In this document: piece by piece, positions 7,804-16,238 of the stretch
Layout: every line of letters begins with the position of its first letter
Numbering within the stretch: position 1 is the stretch's first letter
NCBI GenBank assembly: GCA_036556425.1
Contig: DATBJJ010000125.1
Span: 25,272-89,271 of the forward strand
Source of the DNA: DATBJJ01 sp036556425
GTDB lineage: Bacteria > Acidobacteriota > Vicinamibacteria > Vicinamibacterales > 2-12-FULL-66-21
Length of the DNA stretch: 64,000 nt
Reading direction: 5' to 3'
Position numbers and translations under genes: made by a program
Notes under the pieces: generated by a model
What the model was told of the DNA's origin: nothing
Database searches by the model: none
What the model saw: only the letters and a program-made list of their open reading frames with translations

Positions 7804-8073
7804 ATGCAGACGATCGGAGTTCGGGAGCTCAAGTCGCAGTTGAGTGAATGCTTGCGGCGCGTGGAAGCGGGGGAGCAGATGACGGTGACGGATCGAGGAC
7901 GCCCGATCGCGACGCTGGCGCCAATCGAACGGGCGCCCGCGGTCGAATGGGCGCGCGTCATGGCGGCGAAGGGGCGCGCCGCATGGGCCGGCGGAAGACC
8001 GCAAGGGTTGAAGCGGCGGATCCGATCGCGCGGGACGCCGGCGTCGCGGATGGTGATCGAGGATCGGCGATAG
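7804..8073 (+). CDS. Type II antitoxin, Phd/YefM family
   Basis: 89-aa protein. The N-terminal half is the Phd/YefM DNA-binding fold: TIGVRELKSQLSECLRRVEAGE, then MTVTDRGRPIATLAPIER, the classic strand-turn-strand. The C-terminal half is Arg-rich (LKRRIRSRGT) and would bind and neutralise the PIN toxin. It is expected to repress its own operon through the palindrome at 7758-7789. The toxin gene starts ten bases downstream. Confidence 0.88.
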   Translation: MQTIGVRELKSQLSECLRRVEAGEQMTVTDRGRPIATLAPIERAPAVEWARVMAAKGRAAWAGGRPQGLKRRIRSRGTPASRMVIEDRR

Positions 8074-8083
8074 ACGAGAAGCG

Positions 8084-8497
8084 ATGACCGTCTACCTCGA
8101 TACCAGCAACCTCGTGAAGCTATACGTCGACGAGGCGGGCGCCGACGACGTGCAGCGGCTCGTGGCTGAGGCGGATGTCGTCGCGACGTCGTCGCTCGCG
8201 TATGCGGAGGCTTGCGCGACGTTCGCCCGCCGCCGCCGTGAGCGTCTGATGACGCCGTCCGAGAACAGAGCCGCGGTCAAGCAGCTCGACACCGACTGGC
8301 GCAACTATCTCGTCATCGTGATGACCGACGAGGTCGCACGCGCGGCCGGACGGCTGGCCGATGCGCACGGCATTCGCGGCTGCGACGCGGTCCACCTCGC
8401 ATCCTTCGCGGAGTTGATCGCGCGCTGCGACGACGAGGATGTACGGTTCTCGTGCGCGGACCAGCGCTTGAACCGTGCGGCGCGGGATTTGGCGTAA
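8084..8497 (+). CDS. PIN-domain ribonuclease toxin (VapC-like)
   Basis: 137-aa PIN-domain endoribonuclease, the toxin of the pair. The four conserved acidic residues are present: D6 (YLDTSNL), E42 (YAEA), D101 (GCDAVHLA) and D126 (SCADQRLN). All are expected for Mg-dependent RNA cleavage. The family usually cuts tRNA or rRNA; the target cannot be predicted. All catalytic residues are intact, so the pair is probably functional. The FG-GAP gene begins 20 bp downstream. Confidence 0.9.
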   Translation: MTVYLDTSNLVKLYVDEAGADDVQRLVAEADVVATSSLAYAEACATFARRRRERLMTPSENRAAVKQLDTDWRNYLVIVMTDEVARAAGRLADAHGIRGCDAVHLASFAELIARCDDEDVRFSCADQRLNRAARDLA

Positions 8498-8517
8498 CCT
8501 AGAGCCGGAGGTCCGCG

Positions 8518-9777
8518 ATGCTGTCGTTCGCCGTGACGATGATCGGGGCCGTTGTCGCCATCGTCGCGCAGGCGGCCGCGCAGCCGGCTGTTGGATCGAG
8601 CCGGCCGGCGGACATCGCGTTTCGCGTGCACTTGATCGATCCCGGCTTCAGCGAGAGCGTCGCGGTCGCCGACTTCAACAGAGACGGCCGTCTCGATATC
8701 CTCTCCGCCGAATACTGGTACGAAGCTCCGGCGTGGACGAAGCACCGCATCCGCGAGATTCCGTTCAACGGCAGCTACATCGACAACTTCAGCGATCTTC
8801 CCGTCGACATCGACGGCGACGGCTTCACGGACATCGTCCAGATTGCGTACTTCGCGCGGCGCATCGTGTGGTTGAAGAATCCCGGCAAGGCTCGCGGCGG
8901 AGCCTGGGTCGAGACCGAGATCGATTCGGTGGGCCCGACGGAATTCGCGTTCCTCGTCGATCTCGACAACGACGGCAAGGCGCTCGAGATCCTGCCGCAG
9001 TTCACGGGCGCGGCCAAGGCGCCGCTGACGTGGTACGAGCTTCGCCAAGGCAGATGGATCAAGCACGTCGTCAGCAGCCGCAGCCACGGACACGGGATTG
9101 GCGCGGGCGACGTGAATGGCGACAAGCGGAACGACATCATCACGCCGCAGGGATGGCTCGAGGCGCCGGCAGACGTCCGCGCGGAGGGCGAGTGGACGTT
9201 TCATCAGACTGATTGGGAAGCGGCGCTGATCGTGCCGGGCGTCGCACCGCCGGCGCCGCCGCCGGTTCCGCCCGGCGCGCCGCAGCCGCCGCCACGGCCA
9301 TCCGAATACGCGTTCATGTACGCGATCGACATCAACAAGGATGGACGCAGCGACGTGTTGACGACGATGGCGCACAGTTATGGCGTGGTGTGGTTCGAGC
9401 AGATGGCGGACGGCCAGTGGACGCGGCGGATCATCGACGGGACGTGGGCGAACGCGCACTCGTCCGCGCTGACGGATCTCAACGGCGACGGACAGCCGGA
9501 TCTGATTGCCGCGAAGCGGTATTTCGGACGGACCGGAAACGATCCCGCCGAGCGCGAGCCGATGGGAATCTACTGGTATCAGTTCCGTCCTGGGCCGAAG
9601 GGCTCGGTCGAGTGGATCCGCCACATCATCGACTACGGCGGCCGCGCCGGCGGCGGCCTGCAAATGGTCGTCGACGACATCGATGGCGACGGCGATCGCG
9701 ACGTGATCACCGCAGGGAAAACCGGGCTCTTCCTTTCGGAAAACCTCACGAAAAGGGGCCGTCCGGCGGCCCGCTAG
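8518..9777 (+). CDS. Secreted FG-GAP/VCBS repeat protein
   Basis: 419-aa exported beta-propeller protein. A signal peptide (residues 1-22) ends near VAQAAAQ. At least seven calcium-binding DxDxDGxxD-type repeats occur, for example DFNRDGRLDIL, DIDGDGFTDIV, DINKDGRSDVL, DLNGDGQPDLI and DIDGDGDRDVI. A Pro-rich linker (APPAPPPVPPGAP) splits the propeller in two. Such proteins bind Ca2+ and often act in adhesion or as carriers of enzyme domains, but none is attached here. The start follows GGAGG. The gene ends shortly before the padR promoter. Confidence 0.85.
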   Translation: MLSFAVTMIGAVVAIVAQAAAQPAVGSSRPADIAFRVHLIDPGFSESVAVADFNRDGRLDILSAEYWYEAPAWTKHRIREIPFNGSYIDNFSDLPVDIDGDGFTDIVQIAYFARRIVWLKNPGKARGGAWVETEIDSVGPTEFAFLVDLDNDGKALEILPQFTGAAKAPLTWYELRQGRWIKHVVSSRSHGHGIGAGDVNGDKRNDIITPQGWLEAPADVRAEGEWTFHQTDWEAALIVPGVAPPAPPPVPPGAPQPPPRPSEYAFMYAIDINKDGRSDVLTTMAHSYGVVWFEQMADGQWTRRIIDGTWANAHSSALTDLNGDGQPDLIAAKRYFGRTGNDPAEREPMGIYWYQFRPGPKGSVEWIRHIIDYGGRAGGGLQMVVDDIDGDGDRDVITAGKTGLFLSENLTKRGRPAAR

Positions 9778-9786
9778 GTCCGGGGC

Positions 9787-9811
9787 CCGTCCGATCGCGC
9801 GAACCGGACGG
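9787..9811 (+). terminator. Possible stem-loop between FG-GAP gene and padR promoter
   Basis: Arms CCGTCCG (9787-9793) and CGGACGG (9805-9811) form a 7-bp GC stem with an 11-nt loop, 10 bp after the FG-GAP stop codon. No T-run follows, so intrinsic termination is uncertain. Confidence 0.3.
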
Positions 9812-9818
9812 CACCCGC

Positions 9819-9846
9819 TTGCGTCTATATCGACGTACGATATACT
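9819..9846 (+). promoter_or_regulatory. Promoter and operator of the PadR-ADOP operon
   Basis: -35 TTGCGT (9819-9824), 16-bp spacer, -10 TATACT (9841-9846). The spacer and -10 are covered by the near-perfect palindrome TATATCGACGTACGATATA (9826-9844; 7-bp arms around a 5-bp centre). A repressor bound here would block RNA polymerase, which fits autoregulation by the PadR protein whose ATG follows at 9861. Confidence 0.65.
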
Positions 9847-9860
9847 GCCCGTCGACACAC

Positions 9861-10232
9861 ATGCCGACACGACCCACGCCCTCGAACGATGCGGACGCAT
9901 TTCTTCCGCTGCCCACCGCGGTGTTCCACATTCTGGTCGCGCTCGCGGATCGCGACCGCCACGGCTATTCGATCATGCAGGACGTCGCCGCGCGCACCGA
10001 CGGCAAGGTCCGCCTGAGTCCGGGCACGCTCTACAGCGCGATCCGCCGCATGCTCGAGCAGGAGTTGATCGAGGAGCTGCGCGACAGTCCCGATCCTGAG
10101 AGCAGCGACGAGCGGCGGCGCTACTACCGCTTGACGCGTCTCGGCCGCGAGGTCGCCACCGCGGAAGCGCGCCGCGTGACGGAGATGCTGAGCCAGGCGC
10201 GCGCGACGGGCCTGATTCCACGGAAGTTGTAG
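9861..10232 (+). CDS. PadR-family transcriptional regulator
   Basis: 123-aa winged-helix regulator. It has the PadR signature LPTAVFHILVALADRDRHGY, recognition region MQDVAARTDGKVRLS, and wing GTLYSAIRRMLEQELIEEL, followed by a dimerisation helix. The start is ATG 9861, 15 bp after the -10 box; longer in-frame extensions run through the FG-GAP gene and are rejected. The ADOP permease gene begins two bases after its stop, so repressor and permease are one operon. The PadR protein likely represses this operon until a ligand, perhaps a toxic small molecule, is bound. Confidence 0.9.
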   Translation: MPTRPTPSNDADAFLPLPTAVFHILVALADRDRHGYSIMQDVAARTDGKVRLSPGTLYSAIRRMLEQELIEELRDSPDPESSDERRRYYRLTRLGREVATAEARRVTEMLSQARATGLIPRKL

Positions 10233-10234
10233 CG

Positions 10235-12952
10235 ATGAGAGCCGTCGACGTCTACCGCGCGCTGCTGTTGTGTTATCCCGCGGCGTTCCGCGACGAGTAC
10301 GGCACCGAAATGGTCCGCGCGTTCACCGAGCAGCTTCGAGAGGCGCGGCAGGGCGCCGGGCGCTTCGCGGCGGCCGCGATTTGGTTCGACACGCTTTCCG
10401 ATCTCGTTCCCACCGCGCTCCAGGAGCATCGCCACGTGATTCAACAAGATCTCCGACACGCCATCCGACTCCTCGGCGCCGCTCCCGGGTTCACGAGCGT
10501 CGCCGTGCTCTCGCTCGCGCTCGGCATCGGCGCGAACACGGCGATCTTCAGCCTGCTGAACAGCATGGTGATGAGCGCGCTGCCCGTGAGGAATCCGAAT
10601 GAGTTGGCCATCTTGACCGATCCCGGCTCGCGCGGCCTGATCGTGGGATACGAAGAGGGCGAACGGGGGCTCGCAACCTACAACGAGTTCCTGCAGCTCC
10701 AGAAGCAGAACACGACGTTCGCGTCGATGATGGCGTCCGCGAGCAGCCTTTCCGCGGTCGAGGCGCGCGTGGGCGGCGGCGAGCCGGAAGAGATCACGAT
10801 TCGCCTCGTCTCGACGTCGTACTTCGCGACGCTTGGCGTACCCGCGCAGTTGGGACGGACGTTCGACTCGACCGCCGAGCCGCCCATCGGCTCCGCTCCA
10901 TACGCCGTCATCAGCGATGACTACTGGCGGCGCCGCTTCGGCGGGCGATCCGATGCGATCGGCCAGGGGATCGCGCTCCGCGACGGCGTGTTCACGGTGA
11001 TTGGCGTGATGCCGGCGTCGTTTTTCGGCGAGACCGTCGGGCAGCGCCCGGACGCGTGGGTGCCGCTGGCGATGCAGCCCACGGTGCGGCCCGCGCGCGA
11101 TTGGCTCCACGATCCAGCCGGCAGCTCGGACAAGGTCATGTGGCTGCACATCTTCGGCCGCCTCAAGCCTGGCGTGGCGCTCGAACGGGCGCAAGCGGAC
11201 GCGAACGCGATCTTTCAACCGATGATGGCGGCGCACTATGCGTCGATGGGCGACGTCGAGCTACGCAAGCGACTGCTCACGCAGCACCTGCGGCTCAGAA
11301 GCGCGGCCACCGGCGCGTCGACGCTGCGCGCGTTCGCCGAGCCGTTGTGGGTCCTCCTCGGCGCGGCAGGGCTCGTCCTGCTGATCGCGTGCGCGAATCT
11401 CGGCAACCTCATACTCGCGCGCACGACGGCACGCACGCGCGAGATGACGGTGCGGCTCGCGCTTGGCGCGAGCCACGCGCGGTTGATGCGCCAACTGCTG
11501 ACCGAAAGTCTGTTCCTCGCCGCGTTGGGCGGGACGGTCGGCATCGTTGCCGCGATCGTGTTTCGCAAGGGCCTGCTGCGTCTCGTGTCCGACGCGAGCA
11601 TTCCGCTGCCGAACGCGCTCGATGCTCGTACGCTCGGCTTCATCTTCGCCGTCACGCTCGCCGCGGGCGTCTTCCTCGGTCTGCTGCCGGCGCTTCGCGT
11701 CACGAAAGCAAGAGCCGACGTAGGACTTCGCGAACACGGTCGAGGGATCGCGGGCTCGGCGGCGTGGCTGCGCGTCGGGAAGCTCGTCGTCATCGGTCAG
11801 CTCGCGCTCTCACTGCCGCTTCTCGTCGGCGCGGGCATGCTCGTTCGCACGCTCTACAACCTTCAACGCGTCGACCTCGGATATCCGCGCGCCGGCGTGT
11901 TGATGGTCCGCATCGATGCGCAGTCGGCGGGATACGAGGCGACCCGCGAGCGCGCCGCGCTCGAGGATCTCCTCGCGCGCGTCCGCGCGATTCCCGGCGT
12001 GCGCGCCGCGACGTTCTCGGACAACGGCCTCTTCACCGGCTCGTTCAGCGACACCGCCATCGCGGTCGAGGGGCACACGCCGACGGGCCGCGACGACCGC
12101 GAGTCGAACTTCAATCGCGTCGCGTCCGGCTATTTTTCAACGCTCGGCGTGCCGATGGTCCGGGGCCGCGAAATCACCGAGCAGGATCGTCAGGGCACGA
12201 CGCCGGTATGCGTCATCAACGAAACGTTCGCGAAGCGCTTCTTCGGCGGCCGCAACCCGATCGGCATGCATGTCATGACGGTCGACGAGAACGGCCGCCC
12301 GCGCGAAACGCTGGAGATCATCGGCGTCGCGCGCGACGCTCGTCAGACCGCGCTTCGCGGTCAGATCGAGCATCGTTTCTACAGATCTGCCGCTCAGCTC
12401 CCCGACAACCTCGGCTCGATCTCGCTCTTGATCCGCTCGCACGGTGACGCGTCCGGCGTGGCCGCCGATGTTCGCCGCGTCGTACGCGAGGCGCAGCCGA
12501 CGATGCCGATTCTTCGCACGACGACCGTGGCCGCGTCGATCGCCTTGCGGATCACCGAGGATCGCATGCTCGCGCAGCTCTCGATCGCCTTCGGCGCCGT
12601 AGCCGTCCTGCTCGTCGCGATTGGCTTGTACGGCGTGCTGTCCTACGGCGTGGCGCGGCGGACGAACGAGATCGGGATTCGCAAGGCGCTCGGCGCGCGT
12701 CATAGCACGCTCATCGCCATGATCCTTCGAGAGACGGGTGTGCTGGTGGTGAGTGGAATGATCCTCGGCAGCGCGTTGTCCGTTGGGATCATCCGGCTGA
12801 TCAGCGCACGGCTCTTCGGATTGGAGCCGAACGATCCCGTGACGTTCGCGATCGGCATCGCGAGCCTCGCGATCGTGGCCGGCATCGCCACGTGGATGCC
12901 GGCCTTCAGAGCGTCGCGCGTCGATCCGTTGGTCGCGCTGCGGTGCGAATGA
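10235..12952 (+). CDS. ADOP-type ABC permease with N-terminal prefix domain
   Basis: 905-aa membrane protein of the MacB/FtsX permease superfamily, acidobacterial duplicated orphan permease (ADOP) type. Residues ~1-75 are a soluble prefix (YRALLLCYPAAFRDEYGTEM). TM1 is at ~86-108 (VLSLALGIGANTAIFSLLNS). A periplasmic MacB-like domain, FtsX core (TARTREMTVRLALGASHARL), a second periplasmic domain and the closing FtsX segment (RRTNEIGIRKALGARHSTL) follow. No ATPase gene is nearby, so its partner is encoded elsewhere or it works without one. It is co-transcribed with padR. Export of a compound sensed by PadR is the simplest guess. Confidence 0.88.
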   Translation: MRAVDVYRALLLCYPAAFRDEYGTEMVRAFTEQLREARQGAGRFAAAAIWFDTLSDLVPTALQEHRHVIQQDLRHAIRLLGAAPGFTSVAVLSLALGIGANTAIFSLLNSMVMSALPVRNPNELAILTDPGSRGLIVGYEEGERGLATYNEFLQLQKQNTTFASMMASASSLSAVEARVGGGEPEEITIRLVSTSYFATLGVPAQLGRTFDSTAEPPIGSAPYAVISDDYWRRRFGGRSDAIGQGIALRDGVFTVIGVMPASFFGETVGQRPDAWVPLAMQPTVRPARDWLHDPAGSSDKVMWLHIFGRLKPGVALERAQADANAIFQPMMAAHYASMGDVELRKRLLTQHLRLRSAATGASTLRAFAEPLWVLLGAAGLVLLIACANLGNLILARTTARTREMTVRLALGASHARLMRQLLTESLFLAALGGTVGIVAAIVFRKGLLRLVSDASIPLPNALDARTLGFIFAVTLAAGVFLGLLPALRVTKARADVGLREHGRGIAGSAAWLRVGKLVVIGQLALSLPLLVGAGMLVRTLYNLQRVDLGYPRAGVLMVRIDAQSAGYEATRERAALEDLLARVRAIPGVRAATFSDNGLFTGSFSDTAIAVEGHTPTGRDDRESNFNRVASGYFSTLGVPMVRGREITEQDRQGTTPVCVINETFAKRFFGGRNPIGMHVMTVDENGRPRETLEIIGVARDARQTALRGQIEHRFYRSAAQLPDNLGSISLLIRSHGDASGVAADVRRVVREAQPTMPILRTTTVAASIALRITEDRMLAQLSIAFGAVAVLLVAIGLYGVLSYGVARRTNEIGIRKALGARHSTLIAMILRETGVLVVSGMILGSALSVGIIRLISARLFGLEPNDPVTFAIGIASLAIVAGIATWMPAFRASRVDPLVALRCE

Positions 12953-12961
12953 CGCGCGCAC

Positions 12962-13426
12962 TCAAGAAGACGCCGCGCCGTCGTACGCGTCCTGCAGCGT
13001 TTTGAGATCGAGCTTGCCCATCTGCAGCATCGCCTGCATGACGCGGCCCGACGTCGCGGCGTCCGGGTCGCTCAACATCCGGCCGAGCGCGTTCGGAACG
13101 ATCTGCCACGAGAGGCCGAATTTGTCCTTCAGCCAGCCGCACCGGTTGGGCGCTCCGCCCCCGGCGGTGAGCTTCGTCCACAGCTGATCGATCTCCTCCT
13201 GCGTCTCGCAACCGACGAAGAACGAAACCGCTTCGTTGAACGTGTGATGCGGTCCGGCGTTCAGGGCCATGAAGCGCTGCCCTTCGAGCTCGAACTGCAC
13301 GGACATGACCTTCCCGTGCGCCCGATTGACGGACAGCACCTTCGAGCGCGTGAAGATCGAGGCGTAGAAGTTCATGGCCTCTTCGGCTTGCGTATCGAAC
13401 CACAGGAACGGCGTGATGGTCGGCAT
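12962..13426 (-). CDS. VOC/PhnB-like protein (3-demethylubiquinone methyltransferase-like fold)
   Basis: 154-aa cytoplasmic protein of the vicinal-oxygen-chelate superfamily, 3-dmu-9_3-mt branch. Characteristic segments are TPFLWFDTQAEEAMNFYASI, MALNAGPHHTFNEAVSFFV, CETQEEIDQLWTKLT, CGWLKDKFGLSWQIVP and VMQAMLQMGKLDL. ATG 13426 is chosen because GAGGAG precedes it. Members of this group are of uncertain function despite the methyltransferase label. A paralogue is at 26120-26632. Confidence 0.85.
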   Translation of the reverse strand: MPTITPFLWFDTQAEEAMNFYASIFTRSKVLSVNRAHGKVMSVQFELEGQRFMALNAGPHHTFNEAVSFFVGCETQEEIDQLWTKLTAGGGAPNRCGWLKDKFGLSWQIVPNALGRMLSDPDAATSGRVMQAMLQMGKLDLKTLQDAYDGAASS

Positions 13427-13551
13427 GGTCGACTCCTCGTCAAGTGCCGCGGACTCGGTGTCGCGGCTTTTGTGAGTAAGTCGGAGCCGATCGCCGCGCT
13501 TCGACATCGGATCCAAAAAGAATTTGGTTACGCGGTAAAATTCCCCTTCGC

Positions 13552-16227
13552 ATGCCGCTCGAGCGATCCGCGCGCCTGGGGCCCTACATCATCGAGGCTT
13601 CGCTCGGCGCCGGCGGGATGGGCGAAGTCTACCGCGCGCGCGACACCCGGCTCGATCGCACGGTAGCGATCAAGGTCCTTTCGGGTACCCTCGCCGCGGA
13701 TGCCGAATCGCGCCAGCGCTTCGAGCAGGAAGCGCGCGCGATTGCCGCGCTGAACGATCCGCACATCTGCACCATCCACGACGTCGGGCGCCACGGCGCG
13801 CTCGACTATCTCGTGCTCGAGTACCTCGAGGGCGAAACGCTGGCGGATCGCTTGAAGCGATCGCCGGCGCTGTCGATCGCCGACGCGCTCGCGCTCGCCA
13901 TCCAGATCGCCGAAGCGCTGGATCGCGCGCACCGCGCCGGCATCGTCCATCGCGATCTGAAGCCCGGCAACGTGATGCTCGTGCGCCGCGCGGGATCGAC
14001 GACGCCGGACGCCAAGCTGCTCGACTTCGGGTTGGCCGCGCGGACCGAAACCGCTCGCGCGCCCGCGTTCGATCCGTCGCTCGAGGCCACGCTCCCGCCC
14101 TCGCAGGAAGCGACGCGGCTCGCGGCTCCGGTCGCGAGCGGATTCAGCGGCACCGTGCAATACATGGCGCCGGAACAGCTCGGCGGCGAGCCGGGCGATC
14201 ATCGCGCGGACATCTTCGCGTTCGGCTGCGTGCTGTACGAGATGCTCGCGGGCCACAAGGCGTTCGACGGCGCCAACGCGATGACGGTGATCGCGGCGAT
14301 CACGAGCAGCGAGCCAGCGCCGATCGCGGCGCTTCAGTCGGCGCACCCGTCGCTCGATCACGTGCTGCGCCGGTGCCTCGCGAAGGATCGCGAGCGGCGG
14401 TGGCAGAGTCTCGCGGACGTGGCCGGCGAGCTCCGCTGGATGGCCGAATCGCCGATTCCGGTCGCGCCGAAGGCGTCTTCGTCCTCGACGCGTCTTGCAT
14501 GGATCGCGATCGCCGCCGCGCTCGTGGTCGTCGCGGTTCTCGCCGTCGCGTCGTTTGCAAGTCGCGGGCGGGAATCGCCGCGCGAGCTGCCCGCGCTTCG
14601 CCTCGAGATCACGACGGCGCCCACCGACGATCCATCCGTGGCGCTCTCGCCGGACGGCACGCTCATCGCGTTCGTGGCGAATCAGGATCGCGTGCCGATG
14701 CTCTGGATCCGCGCGCTCGACGGCGCCGAGAGCCGCGTCGTGCCGGGGACGGCGGGCGCGAGCTTCCCGTTCTGGTCGCCCGATCGCCAGACGATTGCGT
14801 TCTTCGCGGACAACAAGCTCAAACGGATCGAGGTCGCCGGCGGAACGCCGCTCGCGATCGCGGACGCGCCGAACGCGCGAGGCGGCACGTGGAGTCCGGA
14901 CGGCAGCACGATTCTCTTCGGGCCGAACGCGAACGGCGCGGTCATGCGCGTGCCGGCGCGCGGAGGTCCCGCCGAGAGCGTGACGCAGCCATACGCCGGC
15001 AGCGGTCCCGCCCACCACTGGCCGCAGTTCCTTCCCGACAGCAAGCGGTTCTTCTTTTCGTCGCGGCTCGGTACGCCGGAGACCAACGGCATCTACCTCG
15101 CCTCGCTCGACAAGTCGCCGCCGGTGCGCGTGCTGCCCGACGACTGGGGCGGGCGCTTCGCCGCGCCCGACAGGCTGCTTGCGATCAGGCAGGGCGCGCT
15201 GCAGGCGTACACCTTCGACGCGGGCACCGGCACCGTGAAAGGCGAGCCCTCCGTGATCGCGCAGGGATTCGGAACGGCCAGCGCCACGGGCGTGTTCGGC
15301 ACATCGGACACCGGCGTGCTCGCGTACCGCGTCGGCGCCGCACAGCGCCGGCAGCTCACGTGGGTCGATCGCAAAGGCGCCGTCATGGGCGCGATCGGCG
15401 GGCCCGAAACGGATTTCATCGCCTCTCCCGAGCTCAGTGCCGACGAGCGATCGGTGCTGGTGTTCATCCAGCGCACGGGCGACAACGACATCTGGGCGAT
15501 CGAGCTCGCGCGCAATGTCGCGCGGCGTCTCACCGACGGACCGCCGGCGGACTCCAATCCTCTCTGGGATCCCGACGGCCAGCACGTCGTCTACTACTCG
15601 CGGCGCTTCGCTGGCGGTGGACCGGCGCGGCAGCCGATGATCGGCGGACGAGCCGAACCGCTGTTCGCGAACGGCGAGACCGGTGTGGCCGTATCGTGGA
15701 CGCGCGATCGACAGTACGTGTTGATGCGCCGCAACACCACCGCAAACGGCGTGGACCTGGTGGCTGTCACGACGAAAGGTGCGCCGCGCGAGGTGAGCGT
15801 CGCGCAGTCGCCGCACGACGAGACGGAAGGACAATTCTCGCCCGATGGAAAGTGGGTCGCGCTCGTCTCGAACGAGAGCGGACGGTCCGAGGTGTACGTG
15901 CAGCCGTTCCCAGACGCGCGCACGCGGACGCAGGTGTCGACCGCCGGTGGATCGCAAGTGCGCTGGGCGAGCAATGGGAAAGAGATCTTCTACGTCGCGC
16001 CTGACGGCAAGATGATGGCCGTCGCGATTGCGTTGAAGAGTCCGTCTCCGGAAGTGAAGCCCCCCGCCGCGCTGTTCCAGACGTATCTCGCGACCGGGAC
16101 CAACGTGCTCGGCGTCAAGCCGCAGTACGCCGTGTCTCGCGAGGGACGTTTTCTGCTCAACACCGCGATCGAAAGCGCCAGCGCGCCCATCGTCGTGTGG
16201 GTGAACTGGATGAAGAAGCCGAACTGA
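13552..16227 (+). CDS. Transmembrane Ser/Thr protein kinase with PD40 beta-propeller
   Basis: 891-aa receptor-like kinase. The cytoplasmic Hanks-type kinase domain (residues ~10-275) has a Gly loop LGAGGMGEVY (18-27), K41 in AIKVL, HRDLKPGN (133-140), DFG (158-160) and an APE-like MAPEQL. One membrane segment follows (LAWIAIAAALVVVAVLAVAS, ~315-335). A TolB/PD40-type propeller of SPDG repeats (WSPDGSTILFG, FSPDGKWVALVSNESGRSEV) lies outside. All catalytic residues are intact. A TAAAAT box lies 11 bp before the start (13536-13541), so the mRNA is probably almost leaderless. The signal and substrates are unknown. Confidence 0.9.
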   Translation: MPLERSARLGPYIIEASLGAGGMGEVYRARDTRLDRTVAIKVLSGTLAADAESRQRFEQEARAIAALNDPHICTIHDVGRHGALDYLVLEYLEGETLADRLKRSPALSIADALALAIQIAEALDRAHRAGIVHRDLKPGNVMLVRRAGSTTPDAKLLDFGLAARTETARAPAFDPSLEATLPPSQEATRLAAPVASGFSGTVQYMAPEQLGGEPGDHRADIFAFGCVLYEMLAGHKAFDGANAMTVIAAITSSEPAPIAALQSAHPSLDHVLRRCLAKDRERRWQSLADVAGELRWMAESPIPVAPKASSSSTRLAWIAIAAALVVVAVLAVASFASRGRESPRELPALRLEITTAPTDDPSVALSPDGTLIAFVANQDRVPMLWIRALDGAESRVVPGTAGASFPFWSPDRQTIAFFADNKLKRIEVAGGTPLAIADAPNARGGTWSPDGSTILFGPNANGAVMRVPARGGPAESVTQPYAGSGPAHHWPQFLPDSKRFFFSSRLGTPETNGIYLASLDKSPPVRVLPDDWGGRFAAPDRLLAIRQGALQAYTFDAGTGTVKGEPSVIAQGFGTASATGVFGTSDTGVLAYRVGAAQRRQLTWVDRKGAVMGAIGGPETDFIASPELSADERSVLVFIQRTGDNDIWAIELARNVARRLTDGPPADSNPLWDPDGQHVVYYSRRFAGGGPARQPMIGGRAEPLFANGETGVAVSWTRDRQYVLMRRNTTANGVDLVAVTTKGAPREVSVAQSPHDETEGQFSPDGKWVALVSNESGRSEVYVQPFPDARTRTQVSTAGGSQVRWASNGKEIFYVAPDGKMMAVAIALKSPSPEVKPPAALFQTYLATGTNVLGVKPQYAVSREGRFLLNTAIESASAPIVVWVNWMKKPN

Positions 16228-16238
16228 CGCCCGGCGCA

